In this document: positions 1-11,610 of the stretch, one piece after another
How the letters are laid out: the number at the start of each line of letters is the position of its first letter
Position numbering within the stretch: the stretch's first letter is position 1
Source of the DNA: Adiantum capillus-veneris
Taxonomy: Eukaryota > Streptophyta > Polypodiopsida > Polypodiales > Pteridaceae
Direction of reading: 5' to 3'
DNA: 64,000 nt
Assembly: GCA_014529385.2 (NCBI GenBank)
Contig: CM043962.1
Location: 150,034,647 to 150,098,646 of the forward strand
Translations under genes and position numbers: made by a program
Notes under the pieces: generated by a model
What the model saw: only the letters and a program-made list of their open reading frames with translations
Database searches by the model: none
Told to the model about the DNA's origin: nothing

Positions 1-51
1 CAACTCCACCTTTATCAAAGGATATGGAAGGGGTTGCCGATGCCATTGTGC

Positions 52-111
52 ATTGATTTGATTGGGAGCAAGTTAAGTAACATTGATTTGATTGGGAGCG
101 AGTTAAGTAAC
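52..111. repeat. 30-bp tandem duplication
   Basis: Two copies of a 30-bp unit (52-81 and 82-111), differing by one base (A/G), followed by the start of a third. It lies within decayed ORF3 of element A. Confidence 0.85.
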
Positions 112-626
112 ATTGACAGAGTGAAGAACTCTCAACTCCCAATCCATCTCTGCTTTCCACTGCTCATCCACCTCCTGGGTAATCTTCTCTTTGAGTGCCT
201 CTTCCTCAGCTTTTGACAGCTGGACCATTGGCAATTCATCTGCTTCGGTTAATGGTACCCTGAATCCTCTTCGCCACCTAGCCCTTCTACTGGTTGTGTT
301 TCCATCTCAGCAAAAGAAACTGAGGGAATATCTATATGTGGCTGTTTTGAAGTTCCTGCTTCTTCATGCGTTTCTTGTCGTCCATCTCTTAGCAACTGGT
401 TGACTCTTTTAAGCTCGGCTATTTCTTTTAGCAGCTCTTCTTCTCGTTGCACCCGCATTAAAGCCAGGTCTCTACATTGAGACTGCCCCAACTTTAGCTC
501 TAGCTCGAGGTCTTTGTTCTTTTTCTCTAATGCTTTGTACACTTCATCATCTGTCCCTTTGATTGAGGCTATTGTGGGATTTTCTCGTATTTGCCGCAAA
601 AAAGTTTCCTGCTCATTTATTCTCTA

Positions 627-824
627 CTTTGAATATTGCAGGGAGGCATTCACTACATCTAATTGCACTTGAATCTTCTGAACTGACAAAGTTGTAGTTA
701 GAAGTTTGTTGGTAACCTCTGTCAGCTTTGAATATTGCAGGGAGGCATTCACTACATCTAATTGCACTTGAATCTTCTGAACTGACAGAGTTGTAGTTAG
801 AAGTTTGTTGGTAACCTCTGTCAG
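627..824. repeat. 99-bp tandem duplication in the ORF3 coiled coil
   Basis: The block starting at 627 is repeated from 726 with a few base changes. The period is 99 bp (33 codons), so the duplication keeps the minus-strand frame of ORF3 and lengthens its coiled coil. Confidence 0.85.
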
Positions 825-2323
825 CTATTCATCTTTAGCTTTGCAAGCATCTGTCAGCTTCTTCATAAGTAGTTCACCTAGCTCCTCCATCTCCTTTTGT
901 TGTTTGTCTTGTGCTAGCTGGTGTTGTTCAGCTTCAGCTTTCATTTCCTACAGTTGTTGTTGTAGATCGGTGATGACATTTAATATGTCATCTAACTCCC
1001 CTTGGAGAGTGCCAATCACTATCTCTAGTTCTTTAGCCTTTGTGTTGCAGCTAAGTGTTGTTGATCGGAGTCTTTCCATCATATCTTGCATTTGCCTTGC
1101 ATATTCGTTGACTTGCAGGATTACCTCATCATTGGATTGCCAATCCTCATTTTTTGTGAGCTGCCTAGACGTCTCGGCAGTCTCTTGTGTCTCTCTCGGC
1201 GTGGCGTCATGGCAATTGGTTGTTCTTGCCCTTGAGGTTGTGGTTGGCCTTCTTCTACTCTATCATCTTGAGGCTTCGTGGATGCCTCAGCCGTTTCGTG
1301 TTGCGTGGAGGTAGAAGGTGTTTCCTCTATTCCATGTTCCTGTGTTTGCTCAAACTTTGTGGTCTTCTCTGGTGCAAGACTTGCTGCCCTTTTCGGCTCT
1401 GGTTCTTGGGCTTGGTCTGCTCCTGTGTAGTGTCTTCTTTCTGTTCAGGCTCTATTTCTTTTGTGGGCTCGATTTCTGTGGTTATATCTACTGGTGATGG
1501 TGGTGGGCTTGGCATGGGGTGATCTCGCTGTTCTATAGCAGGTGAAGAAGGTCAGGGAGACATGTCACCTTGTTCATGCTGGGCTTCTCCTTGTGCGGTT
1601 GCTTCTTCGGTTTGTTTTTGCTGCTCCGCCACCTCTTTAGCTTTTCATTCTACTTTTTGGTCTTCTTTCAGCTTCAATGCTTGTGCCTCCTGATACATTC
1701 TTTCCAATAACTGTGTGGGGTCTTTGGCCTCTTTCGTAGCATGGTGCTTTGTTCTTGGTCCTTTCAGTTCAATGGGTACCCACTTTGCAGGGTCCTTGCC
1801 TTGAGCTTGGTGACTTCGTTCATAGGAGTTCTTTTCTCTTTCAAACCTGACATGTTTCTATTGCGGCTCCTCCTGATGTGCTGCGATTGCTTTTCTTTTT
1901 CATTTCCTCGATTTGTGTCTTCTTTCCTCATTGTTGGAGCTTTCACTGATATGCCGTTCTGGAGAGCTCTTGGCAGATTCTTCATCAGATTTGTATGTTC
2001 TCTTAGTAGATCTTGTGGCTCGAGGGGAGGTTGTGCAAACACGATCCAAGTGTTCTAATCTGGGGCAGGTGGCAAGTTTTCTGCCATGCGGATAGCATGG
2101 TAGGAAATTCTTGTGAGTACCTCTGGTGCTCCCAGATATGTTATTTTACCCTCTTTCTTTGTCCCTTTCAGTGTGGACCATCACTGCACGTGGTCTATAG
2201 GTTGCCTGTCGACTTGAGAATTTGTGTAAAAGTGCTTGCAACCACATGATTGGGTGTCATTACCTTGGTGGTCTCTTGGCGAGGAAGTGGAAGTGTTGGT
2301 GGTATAATCTTGCAGGTTGTTCT

Positions 2324-2515
2324 TGTTGGGGTATAAAGCCCAATGTGGTCGCCCAGGTAAGTGGGCGGGCCGCTAGGTATGTACACATATTCTTTTGTTA
2401 AAACCTAATAAGAACTCACTATGCTCTACACATTACAGTAGAGCGAGTTCACCATATCATCATGCTCTTCTTCTCGCACTCTCTCTCGCGTCGCACTTCC
2501 GCTCGTACTCCTTCA
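2324..2515 (+). repeat. 5' LTR of Copia-1
   Basis: 192 bp, TGTTGGGG at the start and CTTCA at the end. It differs from the 3' LTR by T/C near 2370 and A/G near 2460. Confidence 0.95.
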
Positions 2516-2517
2516 AC

Positions 2518-2529
2518 TGGTATAAGAGC
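2518..2529 (+). other. Primer binding site of Copia-1 (initiator Met tRNA)
   Basis: TGGTATAAGAGC lies two bases after the 5' LTR. It matches the common plant Copia primer site TGGTATCAGAGC with one difference. Confidence 0.85.
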
Positions 2530-3621
2530 TCAGATCGAGGCTCGGGGCAGCATTTTGCAGGTAGCCAGAGTCACCTACTCAGATTGGAGTGAGATTCGAC
2601 AGGCGAAGACACGCCAGGCAAAGACACGACCCCAAATCTTGTGGGGGATCCCAAGGGGCTCGGTGTTCTCAGAATTTCATTCTGAGGTCATCTCGGCCAC
2701 CATTCGGCTTCGACAAAATTCTACGCAGGCCATTTTCGACTGCGTGGTCTCGACGGGTGTAGATCCGACTCTGCAAATTTGGGGTTTCGGCCTACGGCTG
2801 CAAGTGCTGAGGATATCTGCACTTCCAGAGTGTTGATTTGTGGCTGTCTACACAACGAAGGACAGCTCACAGTTCTTAGAGGAGTGTCACATACGACACG
2901 GGTGCACCTACACATAGACTATAGGCGACATCGACTAGTTCATCAGGTAGCTTGTGTTTGCTGCTTGATATTCCAGATTTCATCCTGACATTGTAGGTAC
3001 TTCCACATGGGATGTATTGTCAGAGATGATGTATGTCTGTTGAGGGTTTGCTGGTTGTGAGTCACGCAGCAAACAACCGCCGCAGCGGTTACAACATACA
3101 GTGGGAAATTTGTGGATGTATGACTTTGTGGGAAGTCTATGTACTGTCAGATTTATTGCAGCCTTTGTTGAGGGTCGAGTGAGGTTTTATTGAGCTGGGA
3201 GATTCTCGAATGTTGAGATCCTTTCAGTGATACAGGTCTTTGGAGCGATCCCTCGAGCACCCTTAGATAGGCAGCTAGGATGTATTGATTGTGAGTTAAA
3301 CAGTTGGGATTGCATCTTTGCTTTACTGTCGTTGAGGCATTGTCGCATACAGGACAGTGACAGGACAGTGAGAGCCAGTATAGGTGCAGGATAGGTTTAC
3401 CCACAACTTACAGTGTTAGAGAGACAATGGTTTTTTGAGCTGTTTTTGGTCTGTTTTTTAGTACACCAGAGCCATTTTACAAAGGAAACTCTGCCGAAAT
3501 TTTTTCAGATTCTAAAGCTTTCTTGGTTCATTTGACAGGTTGATATTGGTTCAGAGGTCAATTTACAGAGGAAACTCTGCCGAATTTTTCCCAGGAAAGT
3601 AAACTACTGTGAAGCGTAGCT

Positions 3622-5339
3622 ATGGCTGGATCACAAGACACTGCTCTTTACAATATCAAGAAGCTGGATGGAACCAATTTCCCATTGTGGAAGAAGCAGA
3701 TTTGGCACGTGTTGGTACAAAAGAAGTAGATAAAACCTATAAAGCTCAAGGGGATAAAACCAGAAGATATGGACGAAGATGACTGGAGCGAAATGGATGA
3801 ATTGGCACTTTCTACCATTTTGTGTTGACTTTGGCAGAAAGCGTTTACTTCAATGTAGCAGACGAGATGTCGGCTTATGAAGCATGGACAAAGCAGACGA
3901 GATGTCGGCTTATGAAGCATGGACAAAGCTGAGTGATCTTTATGAGAAGCAGAGTGCAGCTTCACAGGTATACTTGCTTAAGAAGCTTGTTGACTTGAAG
4001 ATGAAAGAAGGGAACCCTATGTCCAATCATTCTGAATGAATTCAACACCATCTACAGTCAGTTGTCAGCTCAAAGTGTCAAGTTTGATGAACCTGTTAGA
4101 GCTATGTTCCTGTTGATCACATTGTCGGAAAGTTGGGACACTTTTCGCACAGCTTTGAGTAATTCTGCACTTCCAGATGTTTTGACCATAGCAGGTGTAG
4201 AAGGCAGTCTGCTTACTGAAGAAACCAACAGAAAGACAATGGACAAAGGCAAAGGAACAGCCTTAGTTGTCAGGGGAAGGACCAAAGAAAAGTACAAAGG
4301 TGGAAAGAGGAATCAGTCTCGTAGCAAATCCCGCAGTGCTAAAGGCAAGAGTGACATAGAATGCTACCATTGTGGCAAGAAGGGTCGCATGAAAAGAGAC
4401 TGCAAAGAATGGAAAGCAGAAAAAGGCAAAGAGAAATCTGAAGACCATGGTCAGAAGAACAAGTCCTCAGTCAAGATTCAAGAAATAAATGTGACAAACA
4501 CTGTTGCAGAGGATGACACTCTAGTGCTAGGAGACATCTACTTCTTGAAGAATACAATGGACTCGGCTCTTCTTACAGCATCTGATGGAAATGCACTGAG
4601 TGATTGGATTATAGACTCAGGGGCATCACTTCATGTGTCTCCAAACAAGGAGTGGTTTACCTCTTATGTGACCACTAAAGATCATGTTCGGCTAGGCAAT
4701 GGGCAGACGTGTGAGATCTTAGGTGTTGGAGATGTTCAATTGAAGTTTCAGAATGGCTCTTCTTTCACACTCAAGAATGTGAGACATGTTCCCACAATTA
4801 CAAATAGCTTGATCAGGACAGGTTTACTTGATGATGCTGGCTACGTCACCACTTTTGGACAGAACATGTGGAAGATATCCAAGGGTTCTATGACAGTAGC
4901 ACATGGAGTAAAGTCTAGAGGACTTTACATGATTTATGTATCAAATGTCTCTAAAAATGTAATCAATGTAACCGAGCAGCCGAACGTTTCTTTGTGGCAT
5001 AGCCGGTTAGGACATATGTCCAAGAAGGGAATGGAAATCTTGTCTCGTTCTGGTTATTTGCCTGGCTTTTCATTTAATGATTTTGAATTCTGTGAACATT
5101 GTCTGTATGGTAAGCAAACACAGCAGCCACATAAGCATAAAAGCAGTAGAAGAGATACACAGTTGGCACTTGTTCATAGTGATTTGTGTGGACCTATGCC
5201 TAACCTATCTCTAGGGGGAGCTTCTTACTTTATGACATTTATAGATGATTACTCGAGGAAAGTATGGGTTTACTTTCTCAAGCACAAGGATGAAGCGTTT
5301 AGTGTTTTCAAAACGTTTGTGACACTTGTGGAGAATTAG
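3622..5339 (+). pseudogene. Copia-1 gag, protease and integrase N-half, with stops
   Basis: The likely start is the ATG at 3622 (MAGSQDTALYNIKKLDG, a typical Copia gag start). A stop near 3727, more stops near 3820-3860 and a 35-bp tandem duplication (about 3858-3927) break the first part. From about 4062 the frame is open. It holds gag; a zinc knuckle CYHCGKKGRMKRDC in which Arg replaces the expected His; the protease WIIDSGASLHV; the pre-integrase HHCC region (LWHSRLGHM, FCEHCLYGK); and the start of the integrase core (HSDLCGPM, then TFIDDYSRKVWVYFLK). A TAG at 5337-5339 ends it inside the integrase. Confidence 0.9.
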
Positions 5340-6362
5340 AGTGGCAAGAAGCTTAAATGCTTATGCACTGACAATGGTGGAGAGTATGTTTCAAAGGCCT
5401 TTCAGGACTTTTGTGAGTCAAAAGGTATGAAACGTGAACTTACTGCTCCTTACAATCCTCCTCAAAATGGTGTTGCTGAGAGGATGAATAGGACCATACA
5501 AGAGAAGTTCAAAAGTATGTTGTCTAATGCACAACTGCCAAATGGGTTTTGGACTGAAGCTGTATCAACAGCTGTTCATCTTATAAATAGATCTCCTAGC
5601 AAGGTTTTGCAGAAGGATTCAATGGCAAAGATGGTATGGTCGCGCAAACTGCCCTCATACAAGCATCTCAGAGTCTTTGGCTGCGAGGCATATACTCATG
5701 TTCCAAAGGAATTTAGGAACAAACTTGAGCCAAAGAGTAGAAAGTGCATCTTTCTAGGCTATGGTAATTCTGGTGAGATGGGGTACAGACTTTGGGATCC
5801 CGAATCCAGAAAGGTTATCCGCAGCAATGATGTTCACTTTAATGAAGCCAAATATCATTCTAAACCAGAGAGGGTTGAGGAGATTAGAAGAGTTGTCTTC
5901 CAAGAAGATGGACCTGCACGTGCAAGACAAAATGTCAAGGCTCAAGAGGAGCAAGGACAGGATAGAGTGGAACCACAGGTTGTGGCTGAACCTCAGCCAC
6001 CTATTTTGCGTCAATCGAGACGGATCTCACGACCTCCTAATCGGTTTGTTCCATCTATGAACTATGTCATGTTGACTGATTGCAATGAGCCTTCATGTTA
6101 CAAGGAAGCAGTGCAAATGAAGGACTCCGGGAATTGGCAATTGGCCATGCAGTCAGAGATGACAGCTCTGCATAAAAACCAGACATGGAAGCTAGTTAAA
6201 TTACCACAGGCAAAAAGGCTCTACCTTGTAAATGGGTTTACAGGTATAAGATCACCGCTCATGATAGTCGACCAAAGTACAAAGCAAGGCTTGTTTCCAA
6301 GGGCTTTAAGCAAGAACAAGGCATTGACTTTGATGAAGTCTTCTCTCCGGTGGTCAAGATGA
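5340..6362 (+). pseudogene. Copia-1 integrase C-half and RT start
   Basis: In frame with the ORF before the TAG at 5337. TDNGGEYVSKAFQDFC and NGVAERMNRTIQEK supply the second Asp and the Glu of the DDE site. The GKR-type C-terminal region follows (VFGCEAYTHVPKE, RKCIFLGY). The RT start (NWQLAMQSEMTALHKNQTWKLV) is then lost to a frameshift near 6212; in the other frame CKWVYRYKIT and FDEVFSPVVKMTTLR continue the RT. Further stops lie near 6400, 6483 and 6520. Confidence 0.9.
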
Positions 6363-6523
6363 CTACATTGAGATGCTTTCTTGCATTGGTTTCCATATGA
6401 GATTTGGTGTTGCACCAAATGGATGTCAAGACAGTGTTCTTGCATGGTGATTTAGATGTGGAAATTTACATGCAGCAGCCATAAGGGTTTGTTGAGAAAG
6501 GCAAGGAAGATTTGGTATGCTAG

Positions 6524-7639
6524 TTGTTAAAGAGTCTTTATGGCTTAAAACAATCACCGAGGGCATGGTACCATAAGTTCCACAAGTTTATGCTTTCTCA
6601 AGGCTACAAACATAGTGAGTTCGATCACTGTCTATATACAAAGAAGGCTAAGGATGGCAGTTGGTTGATCCTTATTTTGTATGTGGATGACATGTTGATT
6701 GCTGGCAAGCACTTGGAAGAAATTTCAGCTTTGAAGTCAAAGATGGCAAAATCGTTTGACATGAAAGACATGGGTGAAGAAATTCATATACTTGGTATGC
6801 ACATTGAGAGAGACAGATCAAAGAAGTTGATTTGGTTATCTCAAACAGAGTATATTGACAAGGTTTTGCAACGTTTCAATATGGAGAAGGGAAAGGCATT
6901 GAGTGTTCCATTGCCACCATATGTGAAACTTAGCAAACAAGATTGTCCTGTGTCTGAAGAAGAACATGCTGAAATGGATAAGATTCCATATGCGTCTGCA
7001 CTGGGTAGTTTGATGTATGCAATGATTGCTACTCGCCCAGACATTGCATTTGCAGTGGGAGTAGTAAGTCGATACATGTCAAACCCAGGCAAGAAACATT
7101 GGGAGACAGTGAAAGGAATATTGAGATACCTGAAAGCTACAAAGAGTATGCGTATATGCTATGGGAGTCAGGAGCTAAGTGTAAAAGGTTTTACACACTC
7201 AGATTATGCAGGTGACTTAGACAACCGAAGGTCTACGTCAGGGTATGTCTTTACATTGGCTGGTGGAGCAGTATCATGGCGATTTAGATTACAAGATTGT
7301 GTTACTCAGTCTACTACAGAGGCTGAATATGTTGCAGCATCAGAGGCATGCAAAGAATCAATTTGGCTTAATCGACTAGTAATAGATTTGGGAATCAAAG
7401 AAGAGATGCCTGTGTTATATTGTGATAGTCAAAGTGCTATACAATTGGCTCGCAATCCAGTTTATCACTCAAAGACAAAGCATGTGGATGTGAAGTATCA
7501 TTTCATCAGGGAAATGCTCGAGGATAAGCAACTTCAGCTTGTTAAATTTCACACCACAGAAAATCCTGTTGATCTACTTACAAAAGGACTTCCCTCAGAG
7601 AGCTTTGCGCATTTTCGCAAGCAGTTAGGTGTAGGGTAG
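6524..7639 (+). pseudogene. Copia-1 RT C-half and RNase H
   Basis: An open stretch of 371 codons. LKSLYGLKQSPRAWYHKFH and the catalytic YVDDMLIAG mark the reverse transcriptase. The connection follows (YASALGSLMYAMIATRPDI), then RNase H (HSDYAGDLDNRRSTSGYVF, STTEAEYVAASEA, YCDSQSAI, KHVDVKYHFIRE). It ends at TAG 7637-7639, about 90 bp before the 3' LTR. This part looks intact, but it is cut off from gag and integrase by upstream stops and a frameshift. Confidence 0.92.
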
Positions 7640-7717
7640 TACATCACTTCTCTACATCTCTTGTATATTAGCTTGTATAGTAGCTTCTCTCACACTTAAA
7701 GTACCACATTGGACTTT

Positions 7718-7728
7718 AAGTGGGAGGT
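7718..7728 (+). other. Polypurine tract of Copia-1
   Basis: AAGTGGGAGG directly before the TG of the 3' LTR, the usual plus-strand primer. Confidence 0.8.
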
Positions 7729-7920
7729 TGTTGGGGTATAAAGCCCAATGTGGTCGCCCAGGTAAGTGGGCGGGCCGCCAGGTATGTACACATATTCTTT
7801 TGTTAAAACCTAATAAGAACTCACTATGCTCTACACATTACAGTAGAGCGAGTTCACCATATCATCGTGCTCTTCTTCTCGCACTCTCTCTCGCGTCGCA
7901 CTTCCGCTCGTACTCCTTCA
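7729..7920 (+). repeat. 3' LTR of Copia-1
   Basis: 192 bp, near-identical to 2324-2515. It is followed by GTTCC, matching GTTCT before the 5' LTR at four of five bases. Confidence 0.95.
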
Positions 7921-8551
7921 GTTCCACCTATTTCTGGATGAGATCGGCAACTGTCGCAACAACGGTTTCCTTGGTGAAGGTTCCTGTCGTCTTTCTATCT
8001 CTTGCCCTCATGGTCATTCCTTCTGTTGCCAGTTTGAGAGCTTCTACCACTATCTCTTTTGTAATGACCACTTCGACTTTGTTCCCTTGCTGGTTAGAGA
8101 TTTTGGCGGTTCCATCTTTCTTGATTGTGAACAAGAGTTCATAAGCTTTTTGGAAATCCACTCCACATGGCTCTTGTTCGTAAAACTCTCTGAGGCCAAG
8201 CCTTCTATTGGCTTCTTTTGTCTCGGGCTTTGCAGCGACATCATAGACTTCTTTTAGTAGAAGTTGCAGTTCTACCTGATGTCCTTCTTCGCTTTTGAAT
8301 CTACCTGTGAACACTGTGGTGTTGTTCTCTTCAAGGTGTTCTTTCGACAGGTAGGTCGCTTTGGCAGTTTTGACTAAATTGGGGTCCAGTTGGTATGGTG
8401 GTAGCTCTTGCAGCTTCTCCTTTTGCGAGATCCTTTTTTTGGCCTTCTCTGCTCCTTGCGTGGCTCCTGTTAAGTGAAGAGTGTTAGCAAATTTGGCAGA
8501 TTTTTCTCTAAAATGTCCTTCAGTCTGAAATGTTGACAAATTTGAGTCCAA
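7921..8551 (-). pseudogene. Element A ORF3, N-terminal domain
   Basis: An open frame from ATG 8549-8551 of about 208 codons, ending at a TAG (7928-7930) beside the Copia insertion. It is homologous to the N-domain of the ORF at 57972-61397: YEQEPCGVDFQKAYELLFTI aligns with FEAVPAGIDIKRVWEFVTTI, and VVITKEIVVEALKLATEGM aligns with ILITERVVAAALDLSNKGD. Removing the Copia element and one copy of the target duplication puts the reading frame back in register with 2322. I do not recognise the domain; there is no visible signal peptide or catalytic motif. Confidence 0.75.
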
Positions 8552-8559
8552 TTTGCTTC

Positions 8560-10676
8560 AAATCAATTTTTGAACATGCATAGATGCATAAAAACATGTG
8601 AAGATCAAAATCAAGAAGTCCAAACAAAAAATTCAACAAAAGTAAATAATCGCGATTATTTACAGCTAAGTAATTTTTTCAACTTTTCGCAAATTTGACA
8701 TTATAGGCTTGAAGTATATACCAAATAGATATTTTGAGTGCAATATGGGCTCATTTGGGTGCACAGGATGAAAATGGTGCCAGATTTAGGCTTTGGGTCT
8801 CTAAAATAGTAGATGTAAAGAAATTTTGGGATTTTGAGCTCCAAAATTGTTCAAATTTGGCTAGTGGGTTTAGGAGACATCTGTACTTTGGATCTATGAT
8901 GGCAAAGTTGCAAATTTCCCTCATCTTGGCAAAAAAGTAAATAATCGCGATTATTAACTTTTTTATTAAAATGAACATTTTTTGGTGCAACTTGGTTCTA
9001 AGCATGGTATAGACCCTATGTATGTGATATGAAGTGATTTGGATCAAAAATGTGGCTCATAACTCAAATTTGGCTTGCAAGGACTTCCTTGCGTTTTTTG
9101 GCAATTTTCCAAGTTATAATCGATCATTTTGGATCAAACTTGAAATTTGGCATGTAATAGGTGTGTACAAGTGATAGGTGAGGTGATGATACAATTTTCA
9201 AGCCAAAATATTGCAAAAGTAAATAATCACGATTATTTATAGCAATCAACTTTTTCTTGCAAAACTTGAAAATTTTGACCTAAACACATTCTATACACCT
9301 AAAACAAGTCTTAAATTGAATTTGGTAAAATTTGGTCTTGCCGATATCACTTCGTGCTTTGTCGACTCTGAAATCACTAATTTTTGTGACTACGTGGCAT
9401 GTAGAGTTGGTTAGTCACTTTTGAGGCTATGGACTTGTCCGCAACATAGTCGTGAAGCAACTCATCCAATTTTGGCCCATTTGGAGTTAGTTTGACCTCG
9501 TATGTCGAATTTGACGCTTTGTAGCCTTCGAGCCGTATTCTACTTTTTGAGGGCCTAGCTTGATTGATTTTATGAAACTAATCATATACATTGTTTATAG
9601 ACCTTGTAGATAAGCTGTCTATGGAGTCAGAATCCAATTCTAGCATCCGCCAAAAACCTAGCTTTTCTACTTGGGACCCCCTCGACCCTTGCCGAATGGT
9701 CAACTGTTGTTGTAGAAGTGTTCTATTATATTGGGGCATGCTACAAATTTTTTGTGCTTGTCCGCCTTGTTTTTTTTATCACCACCATGTCTTCAGTTTT
9801 TCCATCTGAGCTCCTTCGTTATTTATTATTAATTTTTGACCTATTTATTGGAAAAATCAAAGAAAATAACAAAATGCGCTAAAAAAGAAAAGTGAAAATC
9901 CAATAATTAATAAAATCCATTGAAAAAAACAGCTTTATTGTTTTTGCTAGATTTCTCCTTTAAAAGTCTCAATATCAAGAAAAATGATGAAAAATAACCA
10001 AAAATGACTATTCTTTTATGATTTTCTGATAGTATATACACTATTTACATTCATCGAGGAGATATCATCAGTTAATTTTCCCTTGTTGATGATTTATAAT
10101 GGCATTATCATATAATTTTTCAAAAATTTCACACGTTAACATCAAACTTTTTCCTCCCTCTTCAAACATTGCACTTAATTAATTAGTACTCTTCCACCCC
10201 TCCTAGATGGCGTACTCTGGGACGACTGTGTGCATGGGTTGAACAATCGTTTCTACATAGCCATGGTTGGCTCTACCATGCTTTGAAGATCAATGCAGTT
10301 CAAACTATTATGATGTGCAAGAGTTGGATCTTGAGTAATTAGCTCAAGGGTTTCTGATGTCGAGGCTTTCTGATGCTATCTTCCAAAGAGAAAATCTTGT
10401 AGTTTCTTTGCTTGATTGTACCATCAGGATTCTTTAGCACGCTAGTTTCCAGAGCTTTTGGTATCAATAATGACTGTTGTCAAGCTTTTACCCACCATTG
10501 ATATCTTGGTTTGTCTTGGTCAGAATGGTGTGGTTGAGGTTTTTGAGACTTAATTCTCCATTGCTTGATTGGTTTTCCAGTTTGCGGAAAAGATAAGTGC
10601 TCCTTTTTCTTCCAAATCCATTTCGTGTTAGGTTCCTTGCTCGGAGATGCTTATCTCTATGTTTTGACCTTTGGAA
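8560..10676 (-). other. Non-coding spacer of element A between pol and ORF3
   Basis: About 2.1 kb without a credible gene. It holds three CGCG-centred palindromes (8642, 8937, 9219) and a very AT-rich block at about 9810-10150. The equivalent spacer of element G (61398-64000) has the same plan: palindromes near ORF3 and an AT-rich block further away. Confidence 0.6.
8642..9240. repeat. Palindrome series in the pol-ORF3 spacer of element A
   Basis: Copies at 8642-8663 (perfect; inner part TAAATAATCGCGATTATTTA), 8937-8958 (one base lost in the right arm) and 9219-9240 (CGCG centre changed to CACG). Starts are 295 and 282 bp apart. The sequence between copies is only loosely similar. Confidence 0.85.
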
Positions 10677-11241
10677 TCATCTTTGGTATTGTCGATGATG
10701 TTTTGGGCACCCAGATTTGAATCGGCTTGTCCTTAAGCTGTGATTTTGGTACCCAAATTTGCCTGACTCCATGCATGCTACTTGTAGCATTTTCTTGTTG
10801 ATAGGATGGAGAAGATTGATTGCTTCGTGGTTTGCTTTGCTGGTAACTTTCCTCCTTGCTTGGTGCAATTGGAACAATGAGTTGTCAGCCTTTAGGTGAT
10901 AGCTTGAGCTGATTGGTATCCCATTATGGTATTGCCTTGTATCTCCACATCCATGGCATTCCAAGAATCATTGTCTCATTCATGTGTTTATTTGGTAAGC
11001 ATGCAAACTGATGAGGACATGAACATCCATGTACTATCACATTCAAGTTGACTACTCCCAATGTTGGTATTGGGTTCTTGTTGCATCCTTTGATAGTCGC
11101 TATTCCTGCAGTCAATGACTGACTTGTTGCTTTCTTGTACGTGGAATAACTGATTGTATTTACTCTAGCTCCTATATCAATGCATTTGTGCTCTAGTTGT
11201 TGAGTTGTACTTTGATACGAAGGTCCATTCCATCTAACCAT
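10677..11241 (-). pseudogene. Second retropepsin-like ORF of element A, downstream of integrase
   Basis: The first part (11241-10924) has the shape of a retroviral-type aspartic protease: CIDIGARVNTIS resembles the active site (D-T/S-G expected, here D-I-G), PTLGVVNLNV fits the middle strands, and MILGMPWMW resembles the C-terminal ILG motif. It follows the integrase end by about 40 bp in another frame. A stop separates it from a further ORF (10964-10677) with no recognised features. The main protease of this element is at 15891-16142, so this is an additional domain. The broken active site suggests it is decayed or never catalytic. Confidence 0.55.
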
Positions 11242-11282
11242 TCATCATTTGCTGACACTACATCTTTCTGCAGTTCCCATTG

Positions 11283-11504
11283 TCAGTTATCTATTTCCAG
11301 AGTGTTGATGGGAATAGGTATTTGTTGATTCTTGAGAGAAGCTTTCCTTTTGAGTACCTGAAGTCGAGCTTCCTCTTGGGCTTCATCAATAACCTGCTGT
11401 CGTTTTATCTTCCTTTGTTTAGATGCATGCATTCTTTCTAGCAATTTATTGGTTAGTGGCAGATTGTACTTTTTTAAATGACATCCACTAATCCAATTAG
11501 CCAT
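11283..11504 (-). pseudogene. Element A integrase C-terminal end
   Basis: Reads MANWISGCHLKKYNLPLTNK, the 'name-W-interface' type ending (G-E-P-x-x-x-W-x-x-x-x-L-K-K-Y) of plant Gypsy integrases, followed by a basic tail. An 84-bp tandem duplication (11443-11610) overlaps its start. Confidence 0.7.
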
Positions 11505-11610
11505 TGGTTCACCATCTAGGGTGGAAATTTATTGGTTAGTGGCAGATTGTACTTTTTTAAATGACATCCACTAATCCAATTAGCCATTGGTTCACCATCT
11601 AGGGTGGAAA
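11443..11610. repeat. 84-bp tandem duplication
   Basis: The unit beginning ATTTATTGGTTAGTGGC at 11443 recurs at 11527. The period is 84 bp (28 codons), within the integrase C-terminal region. Confidence 0.9.

Larger units (their letters stand above)
1..2323 (-). pseudogene. Element A ORF3, middle part and start of C-terminal domain (interrupted)
   Basis: This is the continuation of the ORF at 7921-8551 after the Copia insertion. Just inside the junction, RLYHQHFHFLAKRP matches QLYNQYFHMCTKRP of the ORF3 at 57972-61397. Further on HVVASTFTQILKST matches PAIATTFTWAMQES, and TYLGAPEVLTRISYHAIRMA matches TYIMPSELITKVIYGALYAK. Then come a proline/glutamate-rich stretch (about 1330-1510) and a coiled-coil stretch (about 250-1150). 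At the left edge LPYPLIK matches LPYPLLKYEAS, the start of the C-domain. Stops and frameshifts break it. It contains an in-frame 99-bp tandem duplication (627-824) and a 30-bp one (52-111). Function unknown. Confidence 0.65.
2324..7920 (+). mobile_element. Copia-1: Ty1/Copia LTR retrotransposon with both LTRs
   Basis: Two 192-bp LTRs (2324-2515 and 7729-7920), each starting TG and ending CA, differ at only two positions that I see, both transitions. An initiator-Met tRNA primer site follows the 5' LTR and a polypurine tract precedes the 3' LTR. The internal order is gag, protease, integrase, RT, RNase H, which defines Copia. The pre-integrase motif LWHSRLGHMSKKG and the short LTRs suggest the Tork/Tnt1 lineage. 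The flanks are GTTCT at 2319-2323 and GTTCC at 7921-7925, a target duplication of 4 or 5 bp. Several stops and a frameshift show it cannot move on its own. It is inserted in ORF3 of element A. Confidence 0.95.

Noticed and set aside
805-1522. Plus-strand Ser/Cys/Leu-rich ORFs
   Set aside because: They are the antisense of the Glu/Gln-rich coiled coil and proline-rich region of ORF3.
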